Source: Balneicella halophila
GTDB lineage: Bacteria; Bacteroidota; Bacteroidia; Bacteroidales; Balneicellaceae
DNA: 64,000 nucleotides
Assembly (NCBI RefSeq): GCF_003096835.1
Contig: NZ_QENZ01000003.1
Span: 558,001-622,000, forward strand
Direction of reading: 5' to 3'
The position numbers and the translations under genes were made by a program. Shown one piece after another: positions 50,740 to 60,774 of this stretch. Position 1 is the first letter of the stretch. Each line of letters opens with the position of its first letter. Under the pieces are notes generated by a model. It saw nothing but the letters and a program-made list of their open reading frames with translations. It did not search any database and had not been told where the DNA came from.

Positions 50740-53709
50740 TTAAAAATTATCGTACCATGAGTCTCTTTTCTGTAATTTTAAATCTTTCAAAAGAGTAGAC
50801 TTAACACCAATATGGAAGCTGAAGCTTTGTCTTTGTCCAAAAGGAATTGCAGAGAACCTCATTTCCCAACAATGTAAATCTCTAAAAACTGAGAAGCTAG
50901 TAGTCGTTACTTCACTTTGGCTAAAGTCGTATCCTGTACTTACTGAAACTTTCCATTTAGGCGTTATACTTACATCACCAGATAATCTTAAATATTGTGA
51001 GGTATTGGCTTTGTCTCTTGGTTTTGTATATTGGAAATTGTAGTCTAAACGAACAGACCATGGAATGTCAAAATCAACATATTCATTAATGTCGTTAAAT
51101 GTTTCAACATCATTGAGGTCTCCGAATACCTCGTCGCCACCGATTACCCCATCATTTACAGCATCTACATCATTCGGAGGTGTATTGTTATCAGTTCCTT
51201 TTGATTTAAATGTATCTCCATTAAATGCAGTTCCGACAGAAAAACCAGCGCTTGTCAAGCGTCCTAAACCTCCTGCAAATTTATTAATTCGTACACCTGC
51301 TTCATCTATAGCATACGGATCAATGGATCCAGACATTTGTACATTTACTTTATTATTAAAGAGAGAAGTTCTTCCTGATAAACTAATATTGCTAAAATTC
51401 ATAGAATCTCTAAAAACATCATAGCTAGTACTAAGTCGGAAACTTTCAAGAAGCTTAATTTTTTTCAGATCTTCATTGCTAGTGGTATCATCTGTGTTGC
51501 GAACTTTCATTTCAATATTATTATCCAAACTAAAGTTGATATAACCAGACTGCATAGCCTTCTGTGGCACACCATACACCCCTTGTGACAAAATATTGTA
51601 TCGAATAAGCTCATCACTTACATTATTATCAAATGAACGGAATAATCTATCATTTTCAATTCCCAGGTCAGGAGTATAACTGAACGACAATGATGGACTT
51701 AGTACGTGGCGTATTGCCTGAACTTTGCTGTCTTTCTTGAAATTATACATACCAAAGTATTTTGGAGTATAAGAGACAGATGTGTTAGTAGTAAAATTGT
51801 GTGCATACTGCAGTCCGTCGATAGTGTCATTAACGACCTTGTCCAGCATGGGGTCATAACTTTTTCGTATAGAGTTTATATATGCGACCGCACTATATCT
51901 TACATTGGCAGAGAACGTTAAATCTTTAGCTAGCTTATAGGAAGCGCCTATGGGTATATCATGCTTGAAACCGTTTCTCCAATCACGCTTAAGATCTGAT
52001 TTAAAAAGTTTATCTTCATGCGTGCGAATGGTGTTAGTGAGTCTGGCATTATAGCTTACACTAATCATATCATACCACTTTAATTCTCCTACTCTCTCTT
52101 TCGATCGGAATGGATATTGGGTTTGCATAGAAAAACTCACATTGGGCAGAGTAAGACTAATCGTTGTGTCTCTTCTATTTTGCGAATGTTGTAGAGCAAC
52201 ACTCAGGTTGAAAGGACTATCAGGCCATCTGCGACTATAGGAGACACTAGACTGTTTTGTACTATTTACAATGTTTTCAATAGAGCGAGCATTTCTATAA
52301 TCATTTTCAGAAGTTGAAATGTTTACTGAAGCGCTCAAGGTTCTATAGGGATGTGCTTTACTGTCCTGTGAGTGTGTCCACCTCAAGGAAAAGTCTTTAG
52401 TTTTTCTATAATCATCTAATCCTTTATCACCAAATTGATTCATTGCGTAGGAAAAATTAAATCGACCATTATATCGATATCTTTTTTTGTAGGTTGTGTT
52501 GGTATTTACTTCCCAAGAACCATTTGTATAAATACTACCATTCAGCCTGAGGTCATAATAGTCATTTATGGCCCAATAATAGCCGAAGTCACGAAAGTAA
52601 AATCCTCTTGTTTTCTCCTCTCCAAAAGAAGGAATAATAATCCCAGAAGAATATCTTTTTTTCAGTGGGAATAAACCAAAAGGTAAGCCTAAAGGAGTGG
52701 GCACACCTTCAATAACAAGATTTGCTGGTCCTGTGATAACTTTATCATCCTTTATCATTTTTGCCTTCTTTAGCTTAATGTAATAATGTGGATGATCATG
52801 ATTGTCACAAGTTGTATAGCGCCCGTCTTTAAGGAAAAAAGTGTCTTCTGCAATACGTTTAGAAACATCGCTTCGTATATAGCCTTCTCCTTCTTTAGTA
52901 AGTATATCCTTGACCACCGCTTTTTTGGATTTTATATTGTAAGACATCTTTTGAACTTCATATTCGCTTTGCCTGTCCTTAAAAACAGGATAGCCAATTT
53001 CATTATCAGCTGTGTCTAATCCATAGTTTGCATGTACCAGATTTTTTTGGATATCTACCTCAATATAGTATGCATTTATTTGTTGTTCTTGGGTTTTTAC
53101 TTGTGATTCATTGAACATTTGCATTTTTTCAGACTCTAAGTTTATTTTAATAGAGTCTGTTGCTTGATAATCAATAGGAGAGCTAAAGCTGGTATTCTTG
53201 TTAGAATCTGCACTCAAAGTAGAGCTTGCAGTCGATGATGCGGTACTAGAAACAGCGGAGCCATCTATAGCAAGTTCATTGGTCTCAGAAGTAGTAATTG
53301 TCTTTAAGTCTTGGTCGCCAGTTTCTGGGATGACGAATGTAGTGTCGACAGATACAGTACTGGTCTGTGAGCTTGTAGTTTTGGAATAAACATCCGAGAG
53401 TTCAGTTGTATTGGTTGATAAATCGTTATCACTAGTGGTTTCAGAGACTTGTTGTGTGTTTTGAGTGAAAGCGCCATTTTCGATCTTGGTGCTATCAATA
53501 CTCACAGTACTCGAATATAGAGCTGAAGGAGGTGCTATACTTATGTTTGCATCAACTAATGTGTCTGTTCCCAATTTGGTACTATCAATATTAGATAGTT
53601 TATCCTTGGAAATTTGAGTCATAGCTTTTTTGTTTGTTGTAGAACAACAGATTAATGTCAAACAACAAGCAATAACTAGCAAGAAAATATGTACGCTTTT
53701 CAAAAACAA
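50740..53709 (-). CDS. lptD: LPS-assembly protein LptD-like outer-membrane protein
   Basis: A 989-residue outer-membrane protein. The N-terminus carries a signal and lipobox-like region (LLVIACCLTLICC), then a Ser/Thr-rich low-complexity linker (about 40-165). The OstA/LptA-like beta-jellyroll follows (about 185-290: YYIEVDIQKNLVHANYG, VQKMSYNIKSKKAVVKDILTKEGEG), then a long beta-barrel (about 300-989) with many alternating strands and a terminal motif. LptD inserts LPS in the outer leaflet. The Bacteroidota version differs from the proteobacterial protein, so the match is by domain order. It heads the lptD-ridA-antiporter-SLBB run and diverges from the amidase gene. Confidence 0.82.
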   Translation of the reverse strand: MFLKSVHIFLLVIACCLTLICCSTTNKKAMTQISKDKLSNIDSTKLGTDTLVDANISIAPPSALYSSTVSIDSTKIENGAFTQNTQQVSETTSDNDLSTNTTELSDVYSKTTSSQTSTVSVDTTFVIPETGDQDLKTITTSETNELAIDGSAVSSTASSTASSTLSADSNKNTSFSSPIDYQATDSIKINLESEKMQMFNESQVKTQEQQINAYYIEVDIQKNLVHANYGLDTADNEIGYPVFKDRQSEYEVQKMSYNIKSKKAVVKDILTKEGEGYIRSDVSKRIAEDTFFLKDGRYTTCDNHDHPHYYIKLKKAKMIKDDKVITGPANLVIEGVPTPLGLPFGLFPLKKRYSSGIIIPSFGEEKTRGFYFRDFGYYWAINDYYDLRLNGSIYTNGSWEVNTNTTYKKRYRYNGRFNFSYAMNQFGDKGLDDYRKTKDFSLRWTHSQDSKAHPYRTLSASVNISTSENDYRNARSIENIVNSTKQSSVSYSRRWPDSPFNLSVALQHSQNRRDTTISLTLPNVSFSMQTQYPFRSKERVGELKWYDMISVSYNARLTNTIRTHEDKLFKSDLKRDWRNGFKHDIPIGASYKLAKDLTFSANVRYSAVAYINSIRKSYDPMLDKVVNDTIDGLQYAHNFTTNTSVSYTPKYFGMYNFKKDSKVQAIRHVLSPSLSFSYTPDLGIENDRLFRSFDNNVSDELIRYNILSQGVYGVPQKAMQSGYINFSLDNNIEMKVRNTDDTTSNEDLKKIKLLESFRLSTSYDVFRDSMNFSNISLSGRTSLFNNKVNVQMSGSIDPYAIDEAGVRINKFAGGLGRLTSAGFSVGTAFNGDTFKSKGTDNNTPPNDVDAVNDGVIGGDEVFGDLNDVETFNDINEYVDFDIPWSVRLDYNFQYTKPRDKANTSQYLRLSGDVSITPKWKVSVSTGYDFSQSEVTTTSFSVFRDLHCWEMRFSAIPFGQRQSFSFHIGVKSTLLKDLKLQKRDSWYDNF

Positions 53710-53720
53710 TGCTAAATTCG

Positions 53721-53728
53721 TATTTTTG
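53721..53728 (+). promoter_or_regulatory. -7 promoter element upstream of the amidase gene
   Basis: TATTTTTG, a perfect TAnnTTTG match, about 105 bases upstream of the amidase ATG, in the region divergent to lptD. A palindromic CAAATATTTG lies just after it (53733-53742). Confidence 0.4.
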
Positions 53729-53832
53729 TGTACAAATATTTGCCAAAACTACATAAAATTTCTCGTGTGGCGGGATTTTTGGTGTTAAAAGAGCAAAAAC
53801 TTTAGAGGATTTAAAAATCGGAGTAAGTGGAG

Positions 53833-54936
53833 ATGGTATATAAAAAAATCGGAATAGTTCTATTGTTCTGTTGCTTATTTATGGAGTTTTCTTTTGCACA
53901 AGCAGTCCGGAAGGTTGTTATCGATGCAGGGCATGGTGGTAAGGACTCTGGAACAGTTGCTAGAACACGTAAACATCAGCATGAAAAAGTGATTGCATTG
54001 GCTATAGCTAAGAAAGTAGGACATTATATTGAAAAGAATTTCTCCGATGTAGAAGTTATTTATACCCGAACAAAAGATGTATACTTAACACTGAATCAGC
54101 GTGCAAAAGTAGCCAACAAGGCAGATGCTGATTTGTTTATTTCCATACACGTAGATGCTGTCGGAAGTAGAAGTGTGAGCGGTGCTTCAGTCTATGTTTT
54201 GGGGCTTCATCGCTCTGAAGACAACTTAAAAGTAGCTATGCGAGAAAACGCAGTGATGTTGCAAGAGGAGGATTACAAAACAAAGTATGCAGGGTTTGAC
54301 CCTAAAGATGCAGAATCTTATATAATTTTTAGCTTGATGCAAAATCAGTATTTGAATAATAGCATGACCATGGCTTCGTTTGTGGATAAGCATCTAAAAA
54401 CAAAGACTAAGCGACATACAAAAGGGGTAAAACAAGCTGGGTTCTATGTGTTGCGTGAGGTAGGAATGCCATCAGTTCTGATAGAGACCGGATACATCAC
54501 AAACAGTTCTGATGCAGATTATCTTTGTTCTGCAACAGGTCAAGATAAAACAGCCTATGCAATATATAATGCATTCAGAGATTATAAATCTTTTGTGGAA
54601 AATCATACTACTGATTTAGGCAAAGAAAACATGAGTCAGGAAAAAGTTACTGAAGCAACTATAGGAGATGATGATACTTATTTTACCATACAGTTAGCCT
54701 ACTCAGGAAAAAATCTGACAGAGAATGATCCATATTTCAAAGGACTATCTCCTATTTTCAAGTATAAAAAAGGCAATGGCTATCGATATACCTATGGTCG
54801 AACTAAGAGCTATACTAAGGCACTGTCGTTACAGCAGGAGGCTCGTGCTAAAATCTCCGATGCATATTTGGTTGGCTTTCATCAAGGAGAATTAAATATG
54901 GCCTCAGTGGTAAGAACAATTTTAAACGGGAAATAA
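53833..54936 (+). CDS. N-acetylmuramoyl-L-alanine amidase (Amidase_3) with SPOR-like C-terminus
   Basis: A 367-residue exported zinc amidase that cuts the amide bond between muramic acid and the stem peptide. After a signal peptide (to about residue 22) the Amidase_3 domain shows VVIDAGHGGKDSG (His/Glu ligands), HEKVIALAIAKKVG, SIHVDAVGS and the late catalytic VLIETGYITNSSDADYL. A C-terminal segment from about residue 283 (YFTIQLAYSG, FKG, KKGNGYRYTYG) looks like a SPOR-type domain and is shared with the next gene. An in-frame GTG at 53827 is less likely than the ATG at 53833. Confidence 0.93.
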   Translation: MVYKKIGIVLLFCCLFMEFSFAQAVRKVVIDAGHGGKDSGTVARTRKHQHEKVIALAIAKKVGHYIEKNFSDVEVIYTRTKDVYLTLNQRAKVANKADADLFISIHVDAVGSRSVSGASVYVLGLHRSEDNLKVAMRENAVMLQEEDYKTKYAGFDPKDAESYIIFSLMQNQYLNNSMTMASFVDKHLKTKTKRHTKGVKQAGFYVLREVGMPSVLIETGYITNSSDADYLCSATGQDKTAYAIYNAFRDYKSFVENHTTDLGKENMSQEKVTEATIGDDDTYFTIQLAYSGKNLTENDPYFKGLSPIFKYKKGNGYRYTYGRTKSYTKALSLQQEARAKISDAYLVGFHQGELNMASVVRTILNGK

Positions 54937-54954
54937 AAAATCCAATAGCTTCAT

Positions 54955-54962
54955 TATCTTTG
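54955..54962 (+). promoter_or_regulatory. -7 promoter element for the MlaD gene
   Basis: TATCTTTG, a perfect TAnnTTTG match 53 bases before the MlaD ATG. Confidence 0.5.
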
Positions 54963-55015
54963 TAAGATATTAGTAAAGTATTTATACAAAATAGTACCTA
55001 CGAAAAAATAGTTTT

Positions 55016-56227
55016 ATGAAAAAGAATGTCATAACAGGAATAGTTGTAGTAGTTGCTTTAGTCTTGTTTTTCTTCGGATTTAATTTTCTGAAAGGTAAAA
55101 ACATTTTCTTTAGTGATAATATTTTCCATGCAATTTATACCCATGTAGATGGATTGAAAAAATCAAGTAAGGTTACCATTCGCGGTTATAAGGTAGGAGA
55201 AGTTCAAGAAGTTGCTTTCACAAGCGAGAGAGCAGATTTATTAATGGTTTCTTTCTCTGTATCAAGCGACTATAAGATACCTAAAGGCACAATCGCACAA
55301 ATTATAACAACAGACATAATGGGTTCACGCTCTCTAGAGTTGCGTTTACCTCCTGAGGCTGAATTTGGGTATCTAGTTTCTGGGGACACTTTGGATGGAG
55401 GAATGTCAAAAGGACTCAAAGAAGAAGTGAGTGCACAGGTACGTCCGTTGAAGGCGAAAGCCCAAGAATTGATGGGCTCATTAGATTCTATCTTAAATGC
55501 AACCCAAGCTGTTTTAGGTAAGGATTCTCAAAGAAGTCTTATTGCAAGTATTGAAAATATGGAGAAAACATTTCGGAATCTTAAAAATGCTACAGGAAGT
55601 TTAGAGGAAGTAATGACAGGTGAAGAGCAGAATATGAGAAGTATTTTGCAGAATCTTTCGGATATTACCCAAAATCTAAATCAAAATCAGGATAGAATAA
55701 ATCGCATACTTTCGAATGTGTCGTCATTTACGGACACTTTGGCACAAGCTGATTTCACAGGGACTTTATTAGAAGCACAGACTGCAATAAAACAATTTAC
55801 CGGATTAGTGAGAAAAATTGAAGCAGGAGAAGGTACTGTTGGTGCATTGCTGAATGACAAACAGTTGTATGATGAGTTGGAAACAGCGGCAGCCAGTCTC
55901 GGTCGCCTAACTACAGACTTGAGAATGAATCCTAAAAAGTATGTGCAATTCTCGTTACTAAATACAGGTCGTACGGTTTATTGTGAGGGGCAAGGTCCTA
56001 ACAGCAGTGATAAAATTTATCGCATACAATTATATCATTCCTCAACTCCAGTAAATCTGAATAACCCGATATTTAAGGGGCGTGATGATGTTATGCAAAT
56101 TCAAAATAAAAAAGGCGATTATCTTTATACTATTGGTTACACCTCAGACTATGAACAGTTGCAGGATATCTTAAAGAAATTACGAAAAGATTTTCCTGAT
56201 GCTTTTATTATTGAGGATAAGCAGTAA
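55016..56227 (+). CDS. MlaD/MCE family lipid-transport protein with SPOR-like C-terminus
   Basis: A 403-residue inner-membrane-anchored protein: one N-terminal helix (VITGIVVVVALVLFFFGFNFL), an MCE domain (about 33-120, HVDGLKKSSKVTIRGYKVGEV, TDIMGSRSLELRLP), and a long helical region (about 130-320) that likely forms the tube seen in long MCE proteins. MCE proteins shuttle phospholipids between the membranes. The last 70 residues (from about 335, YRIQLYHSS, NPIFKG, KKGDYLYTIGYT, DAFII) match the C-terminal domain of the neighbouring amidase. The permease and ATPase partners (MlaE, MlaF) are not in the window. Confidence 0.9.
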   Translation: MKKNVITGIVVVVALVLFFFGFNFLKGKNIFFSDNIFHAIYTHVDGLKKSSKVTIRGYKVGEVQEVAFTSERADLLMVSFSVSSDYKIPKGTIAQIITTDIMGSRSLELRLPPEAEFGYLVSGDTLDGGMSKGLKEEVSAQVRPLKAKAQELMGSLDSILNATQAVLGKDSQRSLIASIENMEKTFRNLKNATGSLEEVMTGEEQNMRSILQNLSDITQNLNQNQDRINRILSNVSSFTDTLAQADFTGTLLEAQTAIKQFTGLVRKIEAGEGTVGALLNDKQLYDELETAAASLGRLTTDLRMNPKKYVQFSLLNTGRTVYCEGQGPNSSDKIYRIQLYHSSTPVNLNNPIFKGRDDVMQIQNKKGDYLYTIGYTSDYEQLQDILKKLRKDFPDAFIIEDKQ

Positions 56228-56231
56228 TTGA

Positions 56232-56239
56232 TATCTTTG
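56232..56239 (+). promoter_or_regulatory. -7 promoter element for lepA
   Basis: TATCTTTG, a perfect TAnnTTTG match 60 bases before the lepA ATG. Confidence 0.5.
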
Positions 56240-56299
56240 CATCTTCAAAAATGACGATACTTTAGTTAGTAAGTAGCTGAAATACGAAAAGATAGGAGT

Positions 56300-58093
56300 A
56301 TGACGATGAACGAGATAAGAAATTTTTGCATAATTGCGCATATTGATCATGGCAAAAGTACCTTGGCAGATCGCCTGTTAGAAATCACTGAGACTGTTTC
56401 TGAGAGAGACCAAAAAGAACAGGTGCTCGACAATATGGATTTAGAGCGTGAGCGTGGAATTACTATAAAAAGTCACGCTATTCAGATGGATTATAAGCAA
56501 AATGGTAAAAAGTATACGCTCAACCTCATAGACACTCCAGGGCACGTCGATTTTTCTTATGAGGTGTCTCGTTCTATTGCGGCCTGTGAAGGAGCCTTAC
56601 TCATTGTTGATGCTACTCAAGGAATACAAGCGCAAACCATCTCCAATCTCTACCTTGCAATGGAAAATGATTTGGAAATTATCCCGGTGATGAATAAAAT
56701 GGATATGCCCAATGCCATGCCGGAAGAGGTTCGCGAACAAATTATCGATTTAATTGGTTGTGAAGAGGACGATATCATAGAGGCGAGTGGAAAGACAGGT
56801 CTCGGAGTACAAAAAATATTGGAAGCCATTGTAGAAAAAGTACCGTCACCAACAGGTGATACTAAAGCGCCTTTACAAGCACTCATTTTCGATTCAGAAT
56901 TTAATTCATTTAGAGGAATCATCGCTTACATACGAGTCATCAACGGAGAAATACACAAAGGTGATAAAGTCAAGTTCGTAAATACAGGGAAAGAATACAC
57001 TGCTGATGAAATTGGGGTGTTACGACTCATACAGGAGCCACGCAAAGTGCTTCGCACTGGCGACGTGGGCTATATTATATCTGGAATAAAAACTTCGTCT
57101 GAGGTAAAAGTGGGTGATACCGTGACGCATCTGGAAAGACCTTGTGAAAAAGCCATTGAAGGTTTTGAAGAAGTAAAACCTATGGTATATGCAGGTATTT
57201 ATCCAATCGATGCTGAGGATTATGAAGATTTACGTGCCTCTATTGAAAAATTACAGTTAAATGATGCTTCCCTTACTTTTGAGCCTGAGTCATCTCTAGC
57301 TTTAGGTTTTGGTTTCCGTTGTGGATTTTTAGGAATGTTGCATATGGAGATTATCCAAGAACGCTTAGATAGAGAGTTTGATATGAGTGTAATCACTACC
57401 GTGCCAAACGTTATGTACATTGCACACACCAAAAAAGGTGATACTTTTGAGATGCACAATCCCTCAGATATGCCGGGGCCTAATGAGTTGGATTACATCG
57501 AGGAGCCTTACATCAAAGCGCAAATCATTACCAGAGCTGATTTTATTGGACAAGTTATGACATTATGCCTAAGTAAGCGTGGCGTATTAAAAAATCAGCA
57601 CTACCTCACAAGCGATCGGGTTGAACTCACCTTCGAATTACCATTGGGTGAAATTGTTTTTGACTTTTATGATAAATTAAAAAGCATCTCTAAAGGTTAT
57701 GCTTCTTTTGATTATTATACCATTGGCTATCGGAATGCAAATCTTATTAAATTAGATATACTATTGAATGGTGAAAGTGTTGATGCACTCTCTACTTTGA
57801 TTCATTTTGACAATGCGTATAGTTTTGGTCGCAGAATGTGTGAGAAATTAAAGGAGCTTATCCCACGTCAACAATTTGATATTGCAATACAGGCAGCTAT
57901 TGGTGCGAAAGTTATCGCTCGTGAAACGGTGAAGGCTGTCCGTAAAGACGTAACTGCTAAGTGTTATGGTGGAGACATTACCCGTAAGCGTAAGTTGCTG
58001 GAGAAGCAGAAAAAAGGGAAGAAACGCATGAAGCAAGTCGGCAATGTAGAAGTCCCACAAAAAGCATTTTTAGCTGTATTGAAATTAGATTAA
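56300..58093 (+). CDS. lepA: Elongation factor 4 (LepA)
   Basis: A 597-residue ribosomal GTPase that aids back-translocation or initiation/assembly under stress. G1 is AHIDHGKS (about residues 13-20), G3 DTPGHVDF, G4 NKMD, and the C-terminal LepA-specific domain ends with [36 protein letters not shown], here recognised by [18 protein letters not shown]. Length fits the family. The start is the ATG at 56300 (MTMNEIRNF); an inner ATG at 56306 is an alternative. No terminator is seen after the stop; the gene is followed by repeat-bearing gene-free DNA. Confidence 0.96.
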   Translation: MTMNEIRNFCIIAHIDHGKSTLADRLLEITETVSERDQKEQVLDNMDLERERGITIKSHAIQMDYKQNGKKYTLNLIDTPGHVDFSYEVSRSIAACEGALLIVDATQGIQAQTISNLYLAMENDLEIIPVMNKMDMPNAMPEEVREQIIDLIGCEEDDIIEASGKTGLGVQKILEAIVEKVPSPTGDTKAPLQALIFDSEFNSFRGIIAYIRVINGEIHKGDKVKFVNTGKEYTADEIGVLRLIQEPRKVLRTGDVGYIISGIKTSSEVKVGDTVTHLERPCEKAIEGFEEVKPMVYAGIYPIDAEDYEDLRASIEKLQLNDASLTFEPESSLALGFGFRCGFLGMLHMEIIQERLDREFDMSVITTVPNVMYIAHTKKGDTFEMHNPSDMPGPNELDYIEEPYIKAQIITRADFIGQVMTLCLSKRGVLKNQHYLTSDRVELTFELPLGEIVFDFYDKLKSISKGYASFDYYTIGYRNANLIKLDILLNGESVDALSTLIHFDNAYSFGRRMCEKLKELIPRQQFDIAIQAAIGAKVIARETVKAVRKDVTAKCYGGDITRKRKLLEKQKKGKKRMKQVGNVEVPQKAFLAVLKLD

Positions 58094-58558
58094 GCTTTAT
58101 TTGCATAGTTACGAAAGTGATGCCCCACATTACTCTTTATTCGTAATGTAAGTTCTCTCATAAGTGATTTACGGGAAGTAACAACGTTGCTAAAACTCTT
58201 TTTACAAGAATAGGTAAAGGAGTTGGCTGAAAGATTACTGAATCCATGTAGGGAATTTTGCAATGGCGATGCGGTTTCGATAGCGATAGCTAACGAAAAT
58301 TCATTCGAAAAAATTAGCTTTTCTTTTATTTCTTGTCTTTCTGAATGCTATGAAGAAAATCTCGCTGTCTTTGTCTTATCACTACGTGAAAATAGTAGCG
58401 TGAGACTCTTCCTACAATTTATCCTGAGCAAAGCCGAAGGAGCAGAGAGGCAAGAGGATTTATTCCACTGACGACCGAAAACATCCCATACAATTAGTTA
58501 GTTAGCTTACAATCTATATGTTATGTTTGCATTAAATTTAAATTTTTAGGTATTAATA
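58094..58558. other. Gene-free region of 465 bases with a dispersed repeat
   Basis: No supportable gene. It contains short inverted segments and copies of the repeat also found near 63.5 kb (listed separately). An 82-residue open frame at 58223-58471 lacks any family signal and has repeat-derived sequence, so it is not called as a gene. A short inverted pair TTACGAA (58109) and TTCGTAA (58140) lies soon after the lepA stop. The region separates lepA from the broken T9SS cargo gene and looks like a site of past rearrangement. Confidence 0.6.
58335..58411. repeat. Dispersed intergenic repeat, copy A (58 kb)
   Basis: 58335-58369 begins gtctttctgaatgctatgaa and matches 63474 onward in direct orientation (gtctttctgaacgcagtgaa). 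58389-58411 (aaaatagtagcgtgagac...) is the reverse complement of 63491-63512 with one mismatch. The two parts face each other, forming an imperfect inverted repeat. Confidence 0.6.
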
Positions 58559-60640
58559 ATGGATGCTCAAACAACTAGTAACGACTTTACAGGTATTAGT
58601 GAAGACTTAATTTTTAAAACATCGGGTACGCCTTTTGCTCTTTTTGAAGAATTAGGAGGTACAGCAGGAGACAGCGATGCCATTCTTGGAGAAGGTACTC
58701 ATATGATAGAATATGTTAATTCATATAGTGCTGATAATAGTATGAACAACAGGAATGCTATATTTAGTACAAGTGGTAAAAATATTGTTATTAATACCTA
58801 TGCTTCACGGTTAACAGGTAATGATGATACACAAGGTGCATCTTTTGCTGTGGTATTATATTGTGATACTGCTGATGATGGAATACCAAATTATTTAGAT
58901 TTAGATTCAGATAACGATGAATGTCCAGATGCTATTGAAGGAGGAACGAATGATGAGACAGACCCAATCAGAAGTAACTTGGCAAAAGCAACCGGAATTG
59001 TAAACGATGGCAATAATGATATTGTAACTGAAAACTTATGCGGAGGTACAGATTGTGTAACTACTGATGGTATTCCTTTAAATAACTCACAACCTATAAG
59101 TCAAATTGTAGGTGGTTCACAAGAATCAGCAAGCTTTACAGTTGCTAATGATCTTCAAAATCAAACAGTTTGCGAAGGAAGTGAAGCTACATTTACAGCA
59201 ACTATAAGTGTGAGTAGTGACTTTATTACTACCTATGATTACCAGTTACAAGTATCTGCAGATTCCGGAAGCACGTGGACAGATGTTGCTGGTCAATCAG
59301 GAACTGACGAAATAAGTGTTTTTACTCTAGACGTAAGCATCCCATCTGTAACAGCTGATATGAATAACAACCTTTATCGCATCTTCTATAATAATTCTGC
59401 TAATACTTGTGGTGGCTATACTAATGCAGCAAAATTAACAGTGAAAGATTTGCCTGCTACACCTACATTAAGCACTGCTGTGCAGCCAAGTTGTGATAAT
59501 GTTAGCGGTACATTTACTATTGATATGAGTGCTTATGCAGGAGAAAAGTTTAAATTCAACATCCAACCTTCTGATGGAGCGAGAATTGATATTACTACAG
59601 GAGCCTTTACAGATTATACTGTAGGTACTACGTATTCAATTACAGCAACTACGCATAATTGTATAAGTGATGCATTTGAGTTTACAGTGAATCAAATAAC
59701 AAATAAAGATTGTAAGTCAGATGAACCAACGATAGATGATCCAACAGAGGGAGATGATACAGTAACAGGAGGAGGAAATCCAGGTTCAGAGATTGTGGTA
59801 ACCTTCCCAGACGGAGGCGTTGTCACAACAACAGTAGATGAAGATGGAAATTGGGAGGTAGATGTACCGGATGGAGAAGATTTAACACCAGGAGAAACTG
59901 TAACAGCAACGCAAACAGATCCAGGTAAAGATCCGAGTGATGAAGTTACAGGAACAGTACAGTAGCCTGAAGATCCTTGTGATATTGATCCAACAAGACC
60001 AGAGTGTGATTTTGATGGTGATGGAATTCCAAATAATGAAGATCCTGATGATGACAATGACGGAGTCAGTGATGCTGATGAAGATATCATTGGAACAGAT
60101 CCATTTAATCCTGATACTGATGGTGATGGAGTCTCCGACGGAGATGAAGATGCTGATGGAGATGGAACTTCAAATGCTGATGAATCTGATGAAACATTAG
60201 ACGAGCCAACTGATGAAAATGGAGATGGAGTACCTGATATTATTGATCCATGTTATCCAAATGCTTTTGGACCTGATTGTGAATGTACGAAATTGCAACA
60301 AACGATGATGGACAATATACCACAAATCATATCACAAAATAATGATGGTAAGAATGATGAGTGGAACTTAGAAGATCTGAAAACGTATTATGAAAAATGC
60401 TTAGTAGGTGATGAAATTCTAAGAAATAAGGTAATTGTCTTCAACAGATGGGGAGCAAAAGTGTATGAGAAAGAAAACTATATGTTAGACTCAGAACGCT
60501 TTCGTGGGGAATCTGATAACAGTATAGATTTCAAAGATGACAAGCTATTGCCAGCAGGTACTTACTTCTATATTTTGAAAGTGGAAGGCTTTAATGACAA
60601 GACTGGTTACTTATATATTCTAAGTGAAGAAGATAAGTAG
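58559..60640 (+). pseudogene. Disrupted T9SS type B sorting-domain protein
   Basis: One reading frame runs from 58559 to 60640 but is broken by an in-frame TAG at 59963-59965. Before the stop: a repetitive secreted-protein region with a DSDNDECPDAIEG calcium-type motif, beta-sandwich segments, and an Ig-like repeat (GNPGSEIVVTFPDGG). After the stop, still in frame: thrombospondin type 3-like Asp repeats (DFDGDGIPNNEDPDDDNDG) and a C-terminal gliding-associated/type B sorting domain (VIVFNRWGAKVYEKENY, then LPAGTYFYILKV). There is no signal peptide and the frame closes 10 bases upstream of the ATG, so the 5' end is lost too. This looks like a decayed surface adhesin. Stop-codon readthrough is an unlikely alternative. 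Confidence 0.8.
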
Positions 60641-60667
60641 ATAATCAATATTTAGATTAGATAATGT

Positions 60668-60702
60668 CAGGGTTGCTCTTAATGAGTAGCCCTGTCTTAT
60701 TT
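60668..60702 (+). terminator. Terminator after the disrupted cargo gene
   Basis: Stem cagggttgctc / gagtagccctg (11 pairs with two G-T wobbles) around ttaat, followed by tcttattt. Confidence 0.75.
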
Positions 60703-60704
60703 GG

Positions 60705-60752
60705 TTGCTGTCAATAATATAAATGATTACTTTTGATAAAAGTTTATCTTTG
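60705..60752 (+). promoter_or_regulatory. Tandem promoter elements for cysS
   Basis: TTG at 60705-60707, a 20-base spacer and TACTTTTG at 60728-60735; a second perfect -7 element TATCTTTG follows at 60745-60752. The ATG is at 60775. Two start sites 17 bases apart are possible. Confidence 0.55.
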
Positions 60753-60774
60753 TAGTTCAAAATAGTAGACAGTT

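Noticed and set aside
58223-58471. An 82-residue open frame between lepA and the disrupted cargo gene
   Set aside because: No family signal, unusual composition, and it overlaps the dispersed repeat (copy A). It reads like translated intergenic repeat.
59963-59965. Programmed readthrough or recoding of the TAG in the cargo gene
   Set aside because: No recoding signal or Pyl/Sec context is visible, TAG and TGA are used as normal stops elsewhere, and the gene already lacks its 5' end. Decay is simpler.
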